Both the position numbers and the translations under genes were made by a program. A stretch of 64,000 bases of DNA from Sinohyriopsis cumingii (Eukaryota; Mollusca; Bivalvia; Unionida; Unionidae), in the NCBI GenBank assembly GCA_028554795.2, contig CM068829.1:129782016-129846015 (forward strand), in the 5' to 3' direction. The stretch's first letter is position 1; each line of letters starts with the position of its first letter. This document shows positions 13,901 to 24,610 of this stretch, piece after piece. Under the pieces are notes generated by a model. That model did no database searches, was not told where the DNA came from, and saw only the letters and a list, made by a program, of their open reading frames with translations.

Positions 13901-16900
13901 TAAGGGTGGACTCAAAGAATGAACTCTTCTGAGGCTGCCCAATGGAGGAAAGCTCCAGGCTTCCACACAAAAACCTCCCAGACATGTTGTCTGAGGTGAC
14001 CATCATGCAATGATGCCTTATGAGGTTGAAACCCCCTGTAAGGCAAGGAACACTACCCACATTTCCTAATTGTTTATATAAAGGCTTGCTTCCTCCCAGA
14101 CCAACAAAGGTTACCATTAATCAACAGAGGGACACGCCACTGAGGATGTTGTGCATCAGACATTAAAATAATGGAAGATGGGGATCCACAATGAGCTCCA
14201 GTGAGCTGCAGCTACTGCTGAGTTAGTAGTCTCTGTCTTGAAGCATTCCTCCCAAAGATATCAGTTTAAGGTTGAAATGAGCTAAAACTTTAAACCTTTT
14301 CTGACACCAGAGATATCTGTGAACAGAAAGCCTGGCTGGTCATTTTCCACCCTCTCAATGCATCCTTCTGCAGAGAGCTGTGTACCTCTTCCCTTAATTT
14401 AGCCAGTTTGGATTGGCAAAAGAACATGAGAGTCTGTGATAGGGGAAGATGCTCCTGGACCCATATATATCTGTGATACTCTACAAAGCCCTGACAAAAG
14501 GACTAGATGAACACCAATCAGGATGCTGGAAAGAGAAAGATGCTGTAGCTGAGGGTGCAACTATCTAAGACTAAACCCCCCCCCCCACTGAGGAAAGGGT
14601 AGAAGTCCAAAGACTTTCTCTTCTGACCTTTCCAACCATCTAGCAAATTTTGCTTTAACCAGGATGCATTTCCACCATAAAATAACTCATCTGTCCAATC
14701 AAAGTTTTGAACCAGCACTGAAGCACAACTGAACGAATCGCCACTAGCACATCCAGTACAGATTTGTTCTTCAAAATTATAACAAGGAATTGTGGGTCAA
14801 CATACTGCTAAAAAAACATCAGTGAGTGTGACATAACTATTATCAAGTTGATATCAATCATTCAAATTCATTAATAAATCAAAACCTACTGTACACTATA
14901 TCTTGGTAGTCCTACAATGAGAAATGTCCACCCTAATAAGTTATCACATTAAGTTGTTGTCTTATCTCCATAAGAATTAGTGCTGTAAAGCTCTGTTCTG
15001 ACATCGCTGATGGGTACTTGAGGCCAAATAAACAAGAATATCACATAACTAGCAACCCATATTAACACTGTTGAAGTCTAAATGCTTTTTCTGTACTAAA
15101 CTTGCTCGGATGCCTTTTTCCTTATCAAATTAAATACAGGCACAATCAAGTGCTTTCATTTTGCAAACTCTACTATCTGCCCACAAAAATTCAAATATTT
15201 TCACAACTGCATATCCTAGATGGAAGTTGTAAAAGCACCCAATTTATCCGAAAGATTATTTCCACACCTTAGATGTGAATCAGAGTGAGTAATAGGCAGT
15301 TGTCTGACCCTTTCATATTGAAAAAGCTGGCTTGCTCCTCACAAACTACATGGAAATTTTCAGTAGCCCCACCAAGACTTTCATTTTCCCAGATGTGAGG
15401 CTAAGGGACTGTTTCAGCCACTTAACAATTCTAGCCAAATTCATGCAGAGCAAAAATGTTTTGTATTTTCCAATCACAATTTATCTACTAAAATGTATCC
15501 ACTATATCTCAAAGGTAGTTTTCCTAAAAAATAAAGACACTCATGTCAATAATATTTGAATAAACTTACCAATTTCACTCTCCTCGCTTTCTTCTTCTTC
15601 TAGTTCAGGTTCAGGTTTGTGTTTGGGTTTAGCTTTAGGTGATGTAGGTGCCTAAAAAATAGAAAATTATTATCACCTATAATTGCTCTATTACAAGTGT
15701 ACAGTAAACCCCCGATTACACATATTCTGTTCCCAAGAAACCTCACATCAAATTCATACGACTCCAATCCATCCATCACTGGAGTGCCAAATCTTCATCC
15801 TGGTCAAACACATAAAAAATGGCATTTTGTTCTTGGGAACCCATGCTATGCATTTATACATGGCTGATGAGAATGTCTGGATGTATTTTTCTGCTTGGGT
15901 GGTAATATTAACTTGCAAAAACTCACGATACAGTTAAGTCAAATATGTGTAAATCGGAAGTTTACTATGTTGATATCGATGTCCTGAAGCAATGTTACAC
16001 TAAACAAGCTGTTAAATTGTATGAAACCGCTAAAAATAACATATTACCATATAAAATAATAATTAGATTTCTAAACCATTACTGCCTATTGACATGTTTT
16101 GTTTTAATTATGTTTAGCTACACCGTTTCCAACATGGGTTGATGTCAGTTGTATTATTAGGCAGGGTTCTCAACAGACACATAGCCTCAGGATTAGATAC
16201 TATAATTTAAATTTGACCCGTTTTGGATCACAGAAATTCTAACCTGTGCATTTTTATGATGCACATTGATTTGAACATCAGTATTAATTACCCTTGATTT
16301 GCCTCTGGCATAATTTCCTTCTGAGTAATCACTGTCCATAACAAATTTACTGTATGTGCCAGTGATCAATATTAGCAAGATTAACGTTTACACTTTATCA
16401 GCCAACAATAACACACCTGTGTATAATAGGTATGCATAACTTAAATTTCAAGGTTAGATTGTTTCGAGATTATCTTTGACATCTAAGTTAAATTATGATT
16501 TGACTGGATTAACTTTTGATCAAATACTGGCTTTTGTTTGATTTAACACCATATTATAATCAATTCAACAAAACGAAAATTTAGCCACTTGTGAAACCAG
16601 TTGTCAAAGCGGACAAACTTTAATCATTTTTTTGGTGATTAATCTGCTTCAACCAGTGAAACATTTGAAAAAAATCCAGGTATTTTAATTTATGTATTAT
16701 TCAGTAATGATTTATTAGACATTATTCTTTGTGATTTATTTCATGCTTTGGAATTATTCAAGACTGAATAATGTGATGGCATAATTTGTTTTAGATTACT
16801 TGTGTACTGTTAAGTCATTCATCAGTCAAAAAGTCTTTTGCCAAGTTTGAAAAGAGTAAAAGTAGGATATAATTAACTAGAACATTCTGTTGACAGATGA

Positions 16901-17060
16901 CTTCAGAGTATAGAAAAGGCGTCAAAAGGCACTACCATGAGAATGAGGTAGAGGCATCCAAAGGCATTTCCATGTAAATGGAGTAGAGGCGTCCAAAGGC
17001 GCTTGCATGAGGTAAAGGGTTATAGCTGGGAGTGGGTGAGAAACACCCCATTGGCTAAAT

Positions 17061-17095
<35 letters not shown>

Positions 17096-20000
17096 TGCAT
17101 TTTTGCATCCTTTAAACTGTTGAAGACTGTGAAATATACCTGTGTTTCCTGTTGAGGAACCGTTTTTGAAGGAATCTTGCCACCCAGACTGAAATAAAAA
17201 TGCAACTGAAATCATTTATGTGACAGAACAATTTCTACCATCTCTTAAATGTACATGTGACACACGAGAAATCCAAAAGGAATATACAAATGATACCATA
17301 AAAGCCAACCACAAGAGAGTTATAAGCATAATTTGTGCCAAAATGCACAATCTAATTAGAAGCAAAATACAAACACAAAACATACTTACAAATTATTTAT
17401 ATTCAACACTCAACTATTCTACTGATCGTGTCTAGCTTTCACTTAATGATCATGAAGTCCACAAATTCTTTCGTGCTCAATCAGAGTGTTGTATCACATC
17501 ACTCTCATAATCTTCTTTTCAAATTTGAAAAAGTGTTGTCGATTTGTCCCTTTTCTGATAAGACATGTTCTTAAGTTTAAAAAGATCCATCTGCTCTAAT
17601 AATTTTCATCCACAAGACAAACTGTAAAATCCCATTTCGCTAAACATCTGGTGACATTTTCTTTAAAAGTACAGACTGGTCTGCTACTTAACTTGATTAT
17701 CAATATAATGAATCTGCAAGACAGTCTTTCAAATTCAACAAACCCATGTTTTCTTGGAAATTGGTGATATATAGTCCTATAAATAGAAAATAAGGAAAGT
17801 ACTTGTAGGTCTAGAATGGACAAATTAACTCATATGGTACTCTTCTGAAGCATTCTTCATTTTCAGAATATTCTCAAATTTATATGATAAGTAGGATTAG
17901 GGAGATGATAATAAAAATAACAAAGATAAATTTATAAATGCTTTTTTTATTTTTTAATGTAACAGGAATCTATATACAGGTGAGTACAAGATGTAATCTG
18001 GTAAATATAAAGCATAATGATTATGCCAAAAGTGTAATGATTGGCATGTATGCAATACACACAAAGTGTACTTGTCATTTTCACTCACACCTGTATGACT
18101 GCCACAGATTCACACCTCACTATAATGTGTGAAATCCAGCTGGTAAGTATGGAGTTGGATTGGAACTGCACTGGAATCAATTTACAACCCATGGAGTTAC
18201 CACCTGCTGCAAGTGTTAGAAACTGGTCATGTAATATCATTTTTGACAGGAATTGAGGGTATTTTGACTTGGCGAGAGTAGTACAACTAGCACCACAATA
18301 AAACACCTGCATGTCACTGAACTACACTGAATTGCACCCAACAACAGCATATACTAAAATGGTCCATCAACTCCATGTCTACAGTATATACAAGATAAAT
18401 CAATAGACCTTTATCTCCAATGATTTCTGTAAAATTTATTCAAATTCCATTCAGTGGATCTTGAAAGAAAAAGGTTTTAAAAATTGTTATCATTAGTAAC
18501 AGTGGCCATACTTTGTGATAGATCAGCATCACTGGTATAAATTTTAAATATCTTCATGCCAGGGTGCTTTCTTTAATTTTGGTCAAATTTTGTTCACTGA
18601 TATTTAGAAAGCTATTTCATTTTTTTATATAACTTTTCTATAATAAAGGCAATACTTGATTGAAGAGTAACATAATCTGTATCAACATATACTCATATAA
18701 ACATGCATTGTCCAGGTGCAAGAAAAGTCACTGTAAATTTGCTTTAAATTTGCCATGAAGCTGTTAAGAACTTGCTGAAAGTTTAGGACAAATTTTATAA
18801 TGATAGTAGAAATATTGATTACACACTGGCATAATACATTAGAACCTAAAAGGCTTGATGTCCTTGTATATTGTTGGTGCAAAGAACAAAAGGCCCAAGT
18901 GGGTCTGATATCACTCAACAGACTTTAACAACTTTATAGCTGACCATTTCACTAACCAGGCATATAAAGCATTGCTGGACAATAAACCTATATAAACATG
19001 CCACGAGTACTTACATCATTTTGATATTTATTACCTATTTTACTATAGTCTGCCATGTTTTATAAAAAACAATGGATGAAAAATATAGTCTCAAGAGAGG
19101 CAATATCCTCAGTCAATCAGATGTTAATCACCTGATCAATACATGCAGATCTAATTTGTTACAAAACATGTTTAGGATGTGATATAAACTTATATGCCAC
19201 AATGAGGCAAAATCCATTTGAGATTCAGTCAACAGTGATAACAAGCCCAGCCACTCAGATACAAGATTATTTTAGAAACGTACAGTGAACTTGCTATTAA
19301 TTATATTCATCTGACATCTTGACAACACAAGACTATTTTACAGGCTTGATCAAAACCTTATTAGAAACTTAAGTGCTGGTGTCTTAACAATGTCAGCCAG
19401 TCAAGTGTAAGATCACCTCATTAATTTGAGTGGATCTGTTCATAATGTTCTTGTCTGAAATCTTGATGATATAAGCCTTTTTACCAATTTTGATCAAAAT
19501 CTAACAGTTATAAAGTCTCTAGATTTTAAAAATAAATGCTTGCCAATCTGATGCAATTCTACCTCAGTAATATGCATAAGTGTTACCCATTATAAAACTC
19601 GTCCATCCACTTGTCAATCCTACCACTGGGCCAGCCTGGTTCAGCTAGCATGGTGTGTCATTGGGCAAGACACTTTATGCTAATTGCCTCAGCACTAAAT
19701 AACCTATTTGTGTTGCTGTGCCATACAACATCAAACCAAACCAAACTAAACCAAAACCCAAAACCAAATTTTATCACAATCTGGTCAGAATTACGATTAT
19801 CTCAGATGGAAAGAATATCAGCCAATCAAATGCAAGATCATCTCATTTTTGTGTAAAGCTTTCTATAAAAATATTCATTTGACATCATGATGACATAAGC
19901 CTACTTACCAAGTTTAATCAAAATCAGATCAGAAATAAAATCACTAGAATGACAACTTCAGCCAATCAGATGTGTGAATCTCATTCAAAATTGTATTTAT

Positions 20001-21081
20001 CCCAGATATTGACAGTTTATATGACTGTTTACTCATCAAAAATCAGAAACAGTCTCTAGAGTGGCAACAAGCTCAGGCGATCAGATGCAAGATCACCTCA
20101 TCAAAATTGATGAATCTTGCCCAGTACAAACTTTGCGCAAGATCTTGCTGATATTTCCAAGTCTAATTAAAGTATTATCATAATATAGCTTCCAAAGTGG
20201 CAACAAGCTCAATCACAGATACAAGATCTCGTAATCAATATGTGTGAACCTCACTAATTGTCTACCTCATCTGAGATCTTGATGATGTAAGCTTACAATC
20301 CAAGTCTGATCAAAACTGGATTAGAAATATGGCCTCCAGCGTAACAACAATTCTCTGCTATCAAATTCAAGATCTCTTCATCAATATGAAACTTGCTCAT
20401 TATCCAACTCATCCAAGATTGTGATGACAAGTATATTTCAAGTATGATCAAAACAGAAATATTGCCTCTGGAGTGGTGAGAAACTCACAGAATCAGATGC
20501 AAAATCACATCCTTAATAAACACAAATTTTACTCATCATCGAACAGTCCAAGAGCTTGATATAAAGCCCACAAGCATACCCAAATTGGATCAAAAATATG
20601 GTCTCCAAAATGGCAACAAGCAAATGTTGAAGGACACATGATGGATGATGGGCCATACAAAAAGCTTACTTAACTTTATGGCAAGGCGAGCTAAAACCTG
20701 ACAAAATCACATTGGTATTCTACATCAAACAATATACAAATTACATACTAAAAAGGACAAACAAATGCTATGGAGAATTTTTACTGATCTGGAGAGAGAC
20801 TGGGTGAATGAACCCAGAAGAACAAAAATGAGGGGTGGAAAGGCTGAGTCAAGGACACTAAAGGCACAGGTAAGGACATTAGGGGCCTGCAGTGTGCAAG
20901 TGTTTGTGGGAATGCACCCCTTTATTTACATGCAGCTAAATCACTGAAAAACGTTGGCTTACCTCTCAATGTAATTTTTGAAGAACTCCAGTTCTGGGAG
21001 GAAGAGCATGCTCGGGTTCCGCTTGCATACTTCAATGAATGTCTTGAGAGATTGTAACTGGTCGTTAGGAATGCCACTCAT
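877..21081 (-). CDS. ST13: ST13 / Hip (Hsc70-interacting protein), seven 5' coding exons, 3' end outside window
   Basis: Hip is a cytosolic Hsp70 co-chaperone: it binds the Hsc70 ATPase domain through TPRs and stabilises the ADP state. Joining 21081-20963, 17188-17140, 15651-15570, 11271-11134, 8401-8317, 4696-4586 and 979-877 gives 229 in-frame codons (687 nt); each junction has GT/AG borders and matching phase. Visible domains: N-terminal dimerisation region (about 1-56, ending ESLGGK), a basic-then-acidic linker (57-110), a [13 protein letters not shown] helix before the TPRs, TPR1 (about 122-157), TPR2 (158-191, with [18 protein letters not shown]) and TPR3 (192-225, with [10 protein letters not shown]). 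The order and the TPR wording match animal ST13. The charged region after the TPRs and the C-terminal DP domain are missing and presumably lie left of position 1. The start is the first ATG in the exon and fits the family N-terminus. Identity is near certain; expression is not shown. Confidence 0.95.
1335..2290. repeat. Degenerate minisatellite of about 33-37 bp units, with microsatellites
   Basis: Repeated wording of the type GTGAAAACCCAT, CTACAAAGGGCAC and TAAATATAG recurs through 1335-1590 and 2010-2290, with a stray unit near 2550-2600. In between sit (CT)n(TA)n(CA)n at 1483-1525, (TG)n near 1848-1865 and 1960-1982, and an 80-bp direct duplication (GATTCACTACAAACATTGGG at about 1793 and 1873). 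It lies in ST13 intron 6. Confidence 0.7.
2300..3870. repeat. Dispersed satellite-like family X, about 140-bp units
   Basis: Units carry recurring phrases on the plus strand: TAACAAGATTTTCAAGATGG, then ATGGTGGCCAT, then CATTTAGGACCA, CTAGACATCA and AAGTCTT. Roughly ten divergent copies lie head to tail. The same family recurs on the other strand in the XPNPEP3 introns (43.2-44.0, 55.4-56.0 and 58.5-59.0 kb). Short Met-Ala-rich ORFs in it are by-products of the repeat. Confidence 0.75.
4210..4234. repeat. Poly-G tract, 25 nt
   Basis: An uninterrupted run of 25 G on the plus strand (poly-C on the ST13 coding strand), inside ST13 intron 6. It could form G-quadruplexes and its length may be unreliable in assembly. 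Confidence 0.95.
4586..4696 (-). CDS. ST13: ST13 coding exon 6 (TPR2)
   Basis: 111 nt after a CCTTAATAG acceptor, with donor GTAGTA. It encodes [20 protein letters not shown] followed by [17 protein letters not shown]. This is the strongest match to known Hip proteins (the human wording is [26 protein letters not shown]). Confidence 0.96.
4823..5283. mobile_element. MITE-like element with 22-bp terminal inverted repeats
   Basis: The left end at 4823-4844 begins GATAACCCTATCTACACC. The right end at 5262-5283 is its exact reverse complement over 22 bp. The element is about 461 bp. A minus-strand open frame (5285-4983, about 100 codons) lies inside it, has no domain I recognise, and may be a remnant of a transposase N-terminus or chance. 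Superfamily not assigned. Confidence 0.8.
5663..5684. repeat. Perfect 22-bp palindrome
   Basis: GCCGACACCAT followed immediately by its exact reverse complement, with no loop. It is GC-richer than its surroundings and lies in ST13 intron 5. Confidence 0.9.
5730..6060. repeat. Family X satellite-like units, small block
   Basis: Contains family X wording in the same orientation as 2.3-3.9 kb: GATAAGATTTTCTGCCATGG, TGGCCACAATGGATGTC and CATTTTTATTTAGGA. About two units, in ST13 intron 5. Confidence 0.6.
6374..6478. repeat. Two-copy tandem duplication of about 49 bp
   Basis: TTGCAGATTGCATGTGAACA, then TTAACTTCAATGA, then GCAAGAGCACAAGTT occurs twice in direct succession with few differences. 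Confidence 0.8.
6985..7092 (-). mobile_element. Truncated SINE B fragment
   Basis: A (TG)n-rich start, then GATATGGATTTTTAACGAGG and CTCTCTAACCACTTAGGTCA, matching the tail and tRNA-like head of the fuller SINE B copy at 9820-10143 with the middle deleted. Both ends are approximate. Confidence 0.5.
7093..8316. other. ST13 intron 5, unassigned
   Basis: No conserved domain is visible. A minus-strand open frame of 124 codons (7608-7234) is the longest here. It has no recognisable family features, no clear splice borders and a composition typical of AT-rich noise, so I do not call it a gene. Confidence 0.4.
8317..8401 (-). CDS. ST13: ST13 coding exon 5 (TPR1)
   Basis: 85 nt after a TGTTTCACAG acceptor, with donor GTTCGT (a weaker GT donor). 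It encodes [20 protein letters not shown] and ALLYAKRA, the first TPR helix pair. Phases on both sides agree with exons 4 and 6. Confidence 0.94.
9290..10640. repeat. Dispersed satellite-like family Z, about 140-bp units
   Basis: Degenerate units with recurring GACCTTGACCTTCAA, ATAGGACCCTCAA, TTTCATCCCT and CTCAAGTGGCTTTAA wording, repeated several times. The SINE B copy at 9820-10143 is inserted into one unit and duplicated 11 bp of it. In ST13 intron 4. Confidence 0.65.
9820..10143 (-). mobile_element. SINE B (tRNA-derived, CA-tailed) with 11-bp target-site duplication
   Basis: Reading on the minus strand: a tRNA-like head with promoter-like boxes (CTAGTGGCTAGAGCATC, then a GGTCATGGATTTGATCC-type B box), a conserved body (GGCATCATGCTACATG-like), and a (CA)n tail that appears as (TG)n on the plus strand at about 9820-9838. 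The 11-bp direct repeat CTCAAAGTGGT flanks it at 9809-9819 and 10144-10154. The plus-strand copy at 59764-60066 is the same family. Confidence 0.82.
11134..11271 (-). CDS. ST13: ST13 coding exon 4 (pre-TPR helix)
   Basis: 138 nt after a TTTCATTTCAG acceptor, with donor GTAAAG. It encodes [20 protein letters not shown] and then [23 protein letters not shown]. The ENxEVTEEMxxQ segment is the conserved lead-in to TPR1 in animal Hip. It enters in phase 1 and leaves in phase 1. Confidence 0.93.
11760..13500. repeat. Dispersed satellite-like family Y, about 140-150-bp units
   Basis: Units with recurring AGCCAATCAGATG, CAAGATCACCTCATTAATA, TGCATAGATCTTGCTCATTA, TGATATAAGCCT, ACCAAGTTTGATCAAAA and CAGAAATA wording; roughly a dozen diverged copies. 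It is interrupted by SINE C at about 13165-13365. In ST13 intron 3. A second block lies at 18.9-20.6 kb. Confidence 0.78.
13165..13365 (-). mobile_element. SINE C (tRNA-derived) copy
   Basis: On the minus strand: GGTTAGCATGATAGACTCAT (A-box region), GTTAGAATCCCACCAT (B-box region), then a body with GGCAAGGCACTTTACTCCAA and TTGCCTTGGCACTAAATAAC, and a tail CTTATGTTGCTGTGCTGTAA. It shares body and tail with 19610-19760 and with the expanded copy starting at 38963. Confidence 0.7.
13569..14770 (-). pseudogene. DIRS-type retrotransposon remnant (RNase H to recombinase linker)
   Basis: The minus-strand frame at 13757-13569 contains [20 protein letters not shown], which resembles the I(A)P.WP.Q.W...LL linker that DIRS elements carry between RNase H and the tyrosine recombinase. 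Upstream on the same strand (14117-13896), [12 protein letters not shown] fits the V.(T/S)DN core of the RNase H region. Frames are interrupted by stops and shifts, so the copy is dead. It lies in ST13 intron 3, in ST13 orientation. Family call is from wording only. Confidence 0.55.
15570..15651 (-). CDS. ST13: ST13 coding exon 3 (basic to acidic linker)
   Basis: 82 nt after a TATTTTTTAG acceptor, with donor GTAAGT. It encodes [16 protein letters not shown] followed by a run of Glu and Ser ([11 protein letters not shown]). Linker composition is like other Hip proteins, where the segment between the N-domain and the TPRs is acidic. Sequence identity here is low; the call rests on phase, splice sites and position. 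Confidence 0.85.
15702..15966. mobile_element. pogo/Tc1-mariner-like MITE, about 265 bp
   Basis: The left end CAGTAAACCCCCGATTACAC and the right end (AATATGTGTAAATCGGAAGT followed by TTACT) are imperfect inverted repeats of about 25 bp. TA dinucleotides sit at both borders, as expected for the mariner superclass. No coding capacity. It lies 51 bp from the acceptor of ST13 exon 3. Confidence 0.7.
17067..17092. repeat. (CT)n microsatellite
   Basis: About 13 CT dinucleotides in ST13 intron 2, about 50 bp past the exon 2 donor. Confidence 0.9.
17140..17188 (-). CDS. ST13: ST13 coding exon 2
   Basis: 49 nt after a TTTATTTCAG acceptor, encoding (S)[16 protein letters not shown] and followed by donor GTATAT. 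It completes the SLGGK(I/V)P motif that closes the Hip N-terminal domain. Phase in is 2 and phase out is 0. Confidence 0.9.
18880..20640. repeat. Family Y satellite-like block, second copy
   Basis: The same wording as 11.8-13.5 kb: repeated CAATCAGATG, CAAGATCA, TCTTGATGAT, ATAAGCCT and GATCAAAA. About twelve diverged units. A SINE C copy (about 19610-19760) is embedded. It fills most of ST13 intron 1. Confidence 0.78.
19600..19762 (+). mobile_element. SINE C, 5'-truncated copy
   Basis: Carries GGGCAAGACACTTTATGCTA, ATTGCCTCAGCACTAAATAA and CCTATTTGTGTTGCTGTGCC, then an AAACC-rich tail. The tRNA-like head is largely missing. Confidence 0.6.
20963..21081 (-). CDS. ST13: ST13 coding exon 1 (start codon, Hip N-terminal domain)
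   Basis: 119 nt encoding [20 protein letters not shown] and on to FFKNYIE, the Hip N-terminal dimerisation helix region. The donor is GTAAGC and the exon ends in phase 2. Upstream of the ATG (plus-strand positions above 21081) there are two possible acceptors: TTTCAG at 21098-21103 and a weak ATCAG at 21090-21094. A 5' non-coding or extended first exon is therefore possible. Confidence 0.93.
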
Positions 21082-21255
21082 TTTGCTGCCTGATTATCTG
21101 AAATTTCCAATAATTATCATACAAACAGCTTGTTGGACAATTATGACACATATTATCAATATGGCATTGGTTCAGCCTACTCCGTATTTTTGTTGCATTT
21201 AACTAGTGAAATATAAAAGGTTCAAGAGTGATGATGTCACACCTGGAGGTATGTT

Positions 21256-22814
21256 TAAAGCTGTACCAATGTCACTTTTTGCATATTATGCCGATACTGC
21301 ATATAGCCAATTATTAAAATTGCCAATACCGATTATGAGACCGATTATTTCAAGAAACCACCTGTTCTATAGTAAGTGAAAGCACTAGCATTTGATTGAC
21401 AAGTAAACCATGCCCTATTTTTGTTATAATTAACAATGCCTAACATGGGTGCAGATTTATGTTAACAGTTCAGCTACCATACATGTGATAACTATTTCCC
21501 ACATTTTATATCCCACCTTACTTCTTACTGTTAACTCATATATGCAAATAAAACTCTACTAAATAACATGTTTATTCTGAATTGGTTTTTTGGGGGCACA
21601 TATGCTCTGTGATATGTTTCTTCATTCCTTTTAACTGAATGATGGTAATCAATGCTTATATATATGGTACAGTAATGCAAGGTCAAGTTGACTTGTGTAA
21701 GTTTCATTGGTGGGAATGGAGATCATAATTTGCTTGTCAAGAAAAAATCTACAGCATTCAGTGATCATTCCTGGCGATTTAGGAAGCAGTTCACTAAAAA
21801 GCAAACCATGTAAAGTGCAGGAAAAATAAATTTCTGAACTCCTGGTTGATGGAGATGTACTTTGTGAAGCTAGCCATAAAAGGGAGGTGCGGCATTTAAT
21901 TCCTGAATGTGCGAAATCAACAGTCGCATTATATGTCACTTATCTTACATTGCAAAGTACGATCATAGGGTTTTAGTATTAAAATATCATTATGTAAATA
22001 AAGTTTCTTATAAAACTATTATTCTGGAAAATAATATACATAAAATAGATTTGCTTAATACTTGATGTTTCTATTAAAAAAAGAAAGACTGAAGGAAAGT
22101 AGATATTTTACATTTGATAATGCATTTATTTCAGGTAAAATAAGTTAGACATATGCACTAACGGTGACGTGCAAAGCAAAGACCATGGAAGTAGTGCAAA
22201 ACAGTCATGTAATGATTTATTTCGTAATATTATGGCTATATTGCTTTTTGTCAGTAAAGTAATAACTATCCCATCTTTTTCAATTTTCATTGACTATTAC
22301 ATTAATAGTCGTGGAAAAATATTGACTACTTAATCTGGCAACATTTTTTGAAAATTGGTCACAAAATATTGAGATTGGCAAGTTTTTTGGTGACAACTTT
22401 TTAAAAGCCTGGACCATCTCTGCTCTGTAATGTGTATGTCGGAAGTTCAACAGCCACACGAGGCCTCATTGGCTGGCTGGCTGCTGTGATTGGGATGAGT
22501 GCATGCATAGTATTGATAATTTTTTGTGAGCAGACAATCAGCGGTAGTTTACTGCAAGTGTGTTAAAAAAGTATTTACTTTTAAGAATATACTGTCTTTC
22601 AATTAACCTCCAAATCAAATGTTTATTCCTTAATTTCCACTATTTAATTCTGATTTAAAATTCAAGCCATGTAAAGATGAATGTTATGATTAAATTTATA
22701 TTTTGGTAATTTGTTTACATTAGCACCGATTATTTCTGCCAATACTGATTATACCAATTGTTCCAATAATCGGCCCGATTATATGAGTATGGCCAATTAA
22801 TCGGTACAGCTTTA
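21256..22814. mobile_element. Inverted-repeat element of 1.56 kb
   Basis: The ends carry TAAAGCTGTACC (21256-21267) and its reverse complement (22803-22814). Both ends are rich in AATCGG/CCGATT motifs. It contains a region also present in the hAT-like element at 25.8-27.2 kb (GTGATCATTCCTGG, TTTAGGAAGCA, TTCACTA), so it may be a composite of two elements. No intact ORF. It begins about 175 bp upstream of the ST13 start codon. Confidence 0.6.
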
Positions 22815-24000
22815 GGTATGTTAGCTCAAATAATGTGTCCATGGGCAAGACATTTTACGAAAACCAATGTCAAAATCTGCAATCATGATAAGATCAAGCA
22901 TCTTAATAAACTCCTCAAATACTCACCAGTAATTAAGTCTCGGTTATTGTACTGTCCAAAATGAATGCCTGTAAAACCAATATATGTATCTCAAACCAGA
23001 ATTAACGACTAAATTTTGTAACAAATTAAATGTAAAAACTATATTGTGGCACACTTTTTAAGTTCAAGATTTTAAACATATTTTTAACAAATCTTTTCTT
23101 CCTATACTATTTCATCAGGAATGGCTCTTTAAAACTAATGGTAATTAATTAACTCAAAATGTCCATGAAGGAACTATGATAAAACTAATGGATTTTACCA
23201 TTTCAAATCATAGATTTGATTTTTAATTTAAAAAATAGATATTAACAAAGCTCAGCAGCTATACTCTTTGAGAAACATGTCAGCCAGCTGGTTCTAGAGT
23301 TAGCAGGCCATTAAGTCCTGTATTAAAGTGGTCAGTCATGTCTAAACAGACACTCTCAACAGGTCCCCAAACACCACTCCAAAAGATTTGATGAAGGCTC
23401 AAAATTAATTGTTGTCCAATCCATTATCTGATGGCTAGAAAATCTGATATCAGACAAGTAATTTTCATCCTGTGTGAAGGACTAGTGAATATTCAGCAGG
23501 ACTTGAAAATATCTGAACATACTAGTCCTTCTGACTTCAAATAAATATAAGATAAATTCCATGGCTGTTGTTGCAAGATGATCCGGTACAACAAGCAGTG
23601 CACAAGCACCCATTACATTAGATAAATTAGTCTCTACTAAGATCCTCTGGCTAGACCTACTTGTATTCAGTTAATTTCATTTACTGCACAATAATGAACC
23701 CAAATAAAAACAAGTGGGTGACTCACTGTGGAGACTATAAAACAAAAATTTCCACCTAATGAACAAATCAGAGATGTATATAAAAAAACATGCTCAGGTA
23801 CTTCTTAGTATTTCCTACAGACCATTTTAGCCTGGCATTGCACTGTTCAATTGTACTATGACCCTATTCATTAGAGGCATCAGTATCTTCTATATTACAC
23901 GTCACACTGCTTTTTGTATTGAAATCGTGTTTTCAGAATAATCTGTAACATATCATTTTTCCAATTTTATCTCATTATGATCTTCCTAAATGGGACAGAA
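22815..24000. other. Intergenic spacer, nothing recognised
   Basis: AT-rich, with short open frames only. No domain, inverted repeat or tandem structure stood out. Confidence 0.5.
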
Positions 24001-24610
24001 CATGGGTCGTCTCCCTTGTTTTGAGACACGACTACCTATGTCATGTTTTCTTTGCCCAAACACAAAGTGTATTCTTAGATGTTCCCATCTGAAATCACTT
24101 AACACCAGCAGTTCACCAAAGTCATCATCTGGACATTTTTTATGTTATGCGTTTGCTTTGCCATCACATTCAATCCCACCACCATAGGAAGTCTGAGATC
24201 TCAATCCAAAAAACAGTAAACCCAAGTGAGCCCTATACCACTCCCCTGACAACTGCATAATAACTCAATGCAAAGGACTCTTGGTAAGTGGGATGTTTTC
24301 TGTACAAACTTCAGTATATATTACCAAACAGTTGTTTAAACATTTCTCTTATATCTTTGTCCTTGTTTGACAGTACATTGGCGTTTCTGTCCATTAGTGA
24401 TTTTGGATTCTTCATGTCAAACTTTGTAGAAAGAGTAGTTTTTTGTCTGAAGTTACTAAAAGGTTTTCCTGTTTTAGGAACTATGGCATTTGGTAGGGTT
24501 GCTCCCAATATATTATTTAAATTACTATACAAGTCCCACCCCAGGCTCGATTTTGTAGGGAGTGAAATTAGTGATGGAAAGAGGTAAGGCTCCGAGCCCC
24601 CAGTCAGCAA

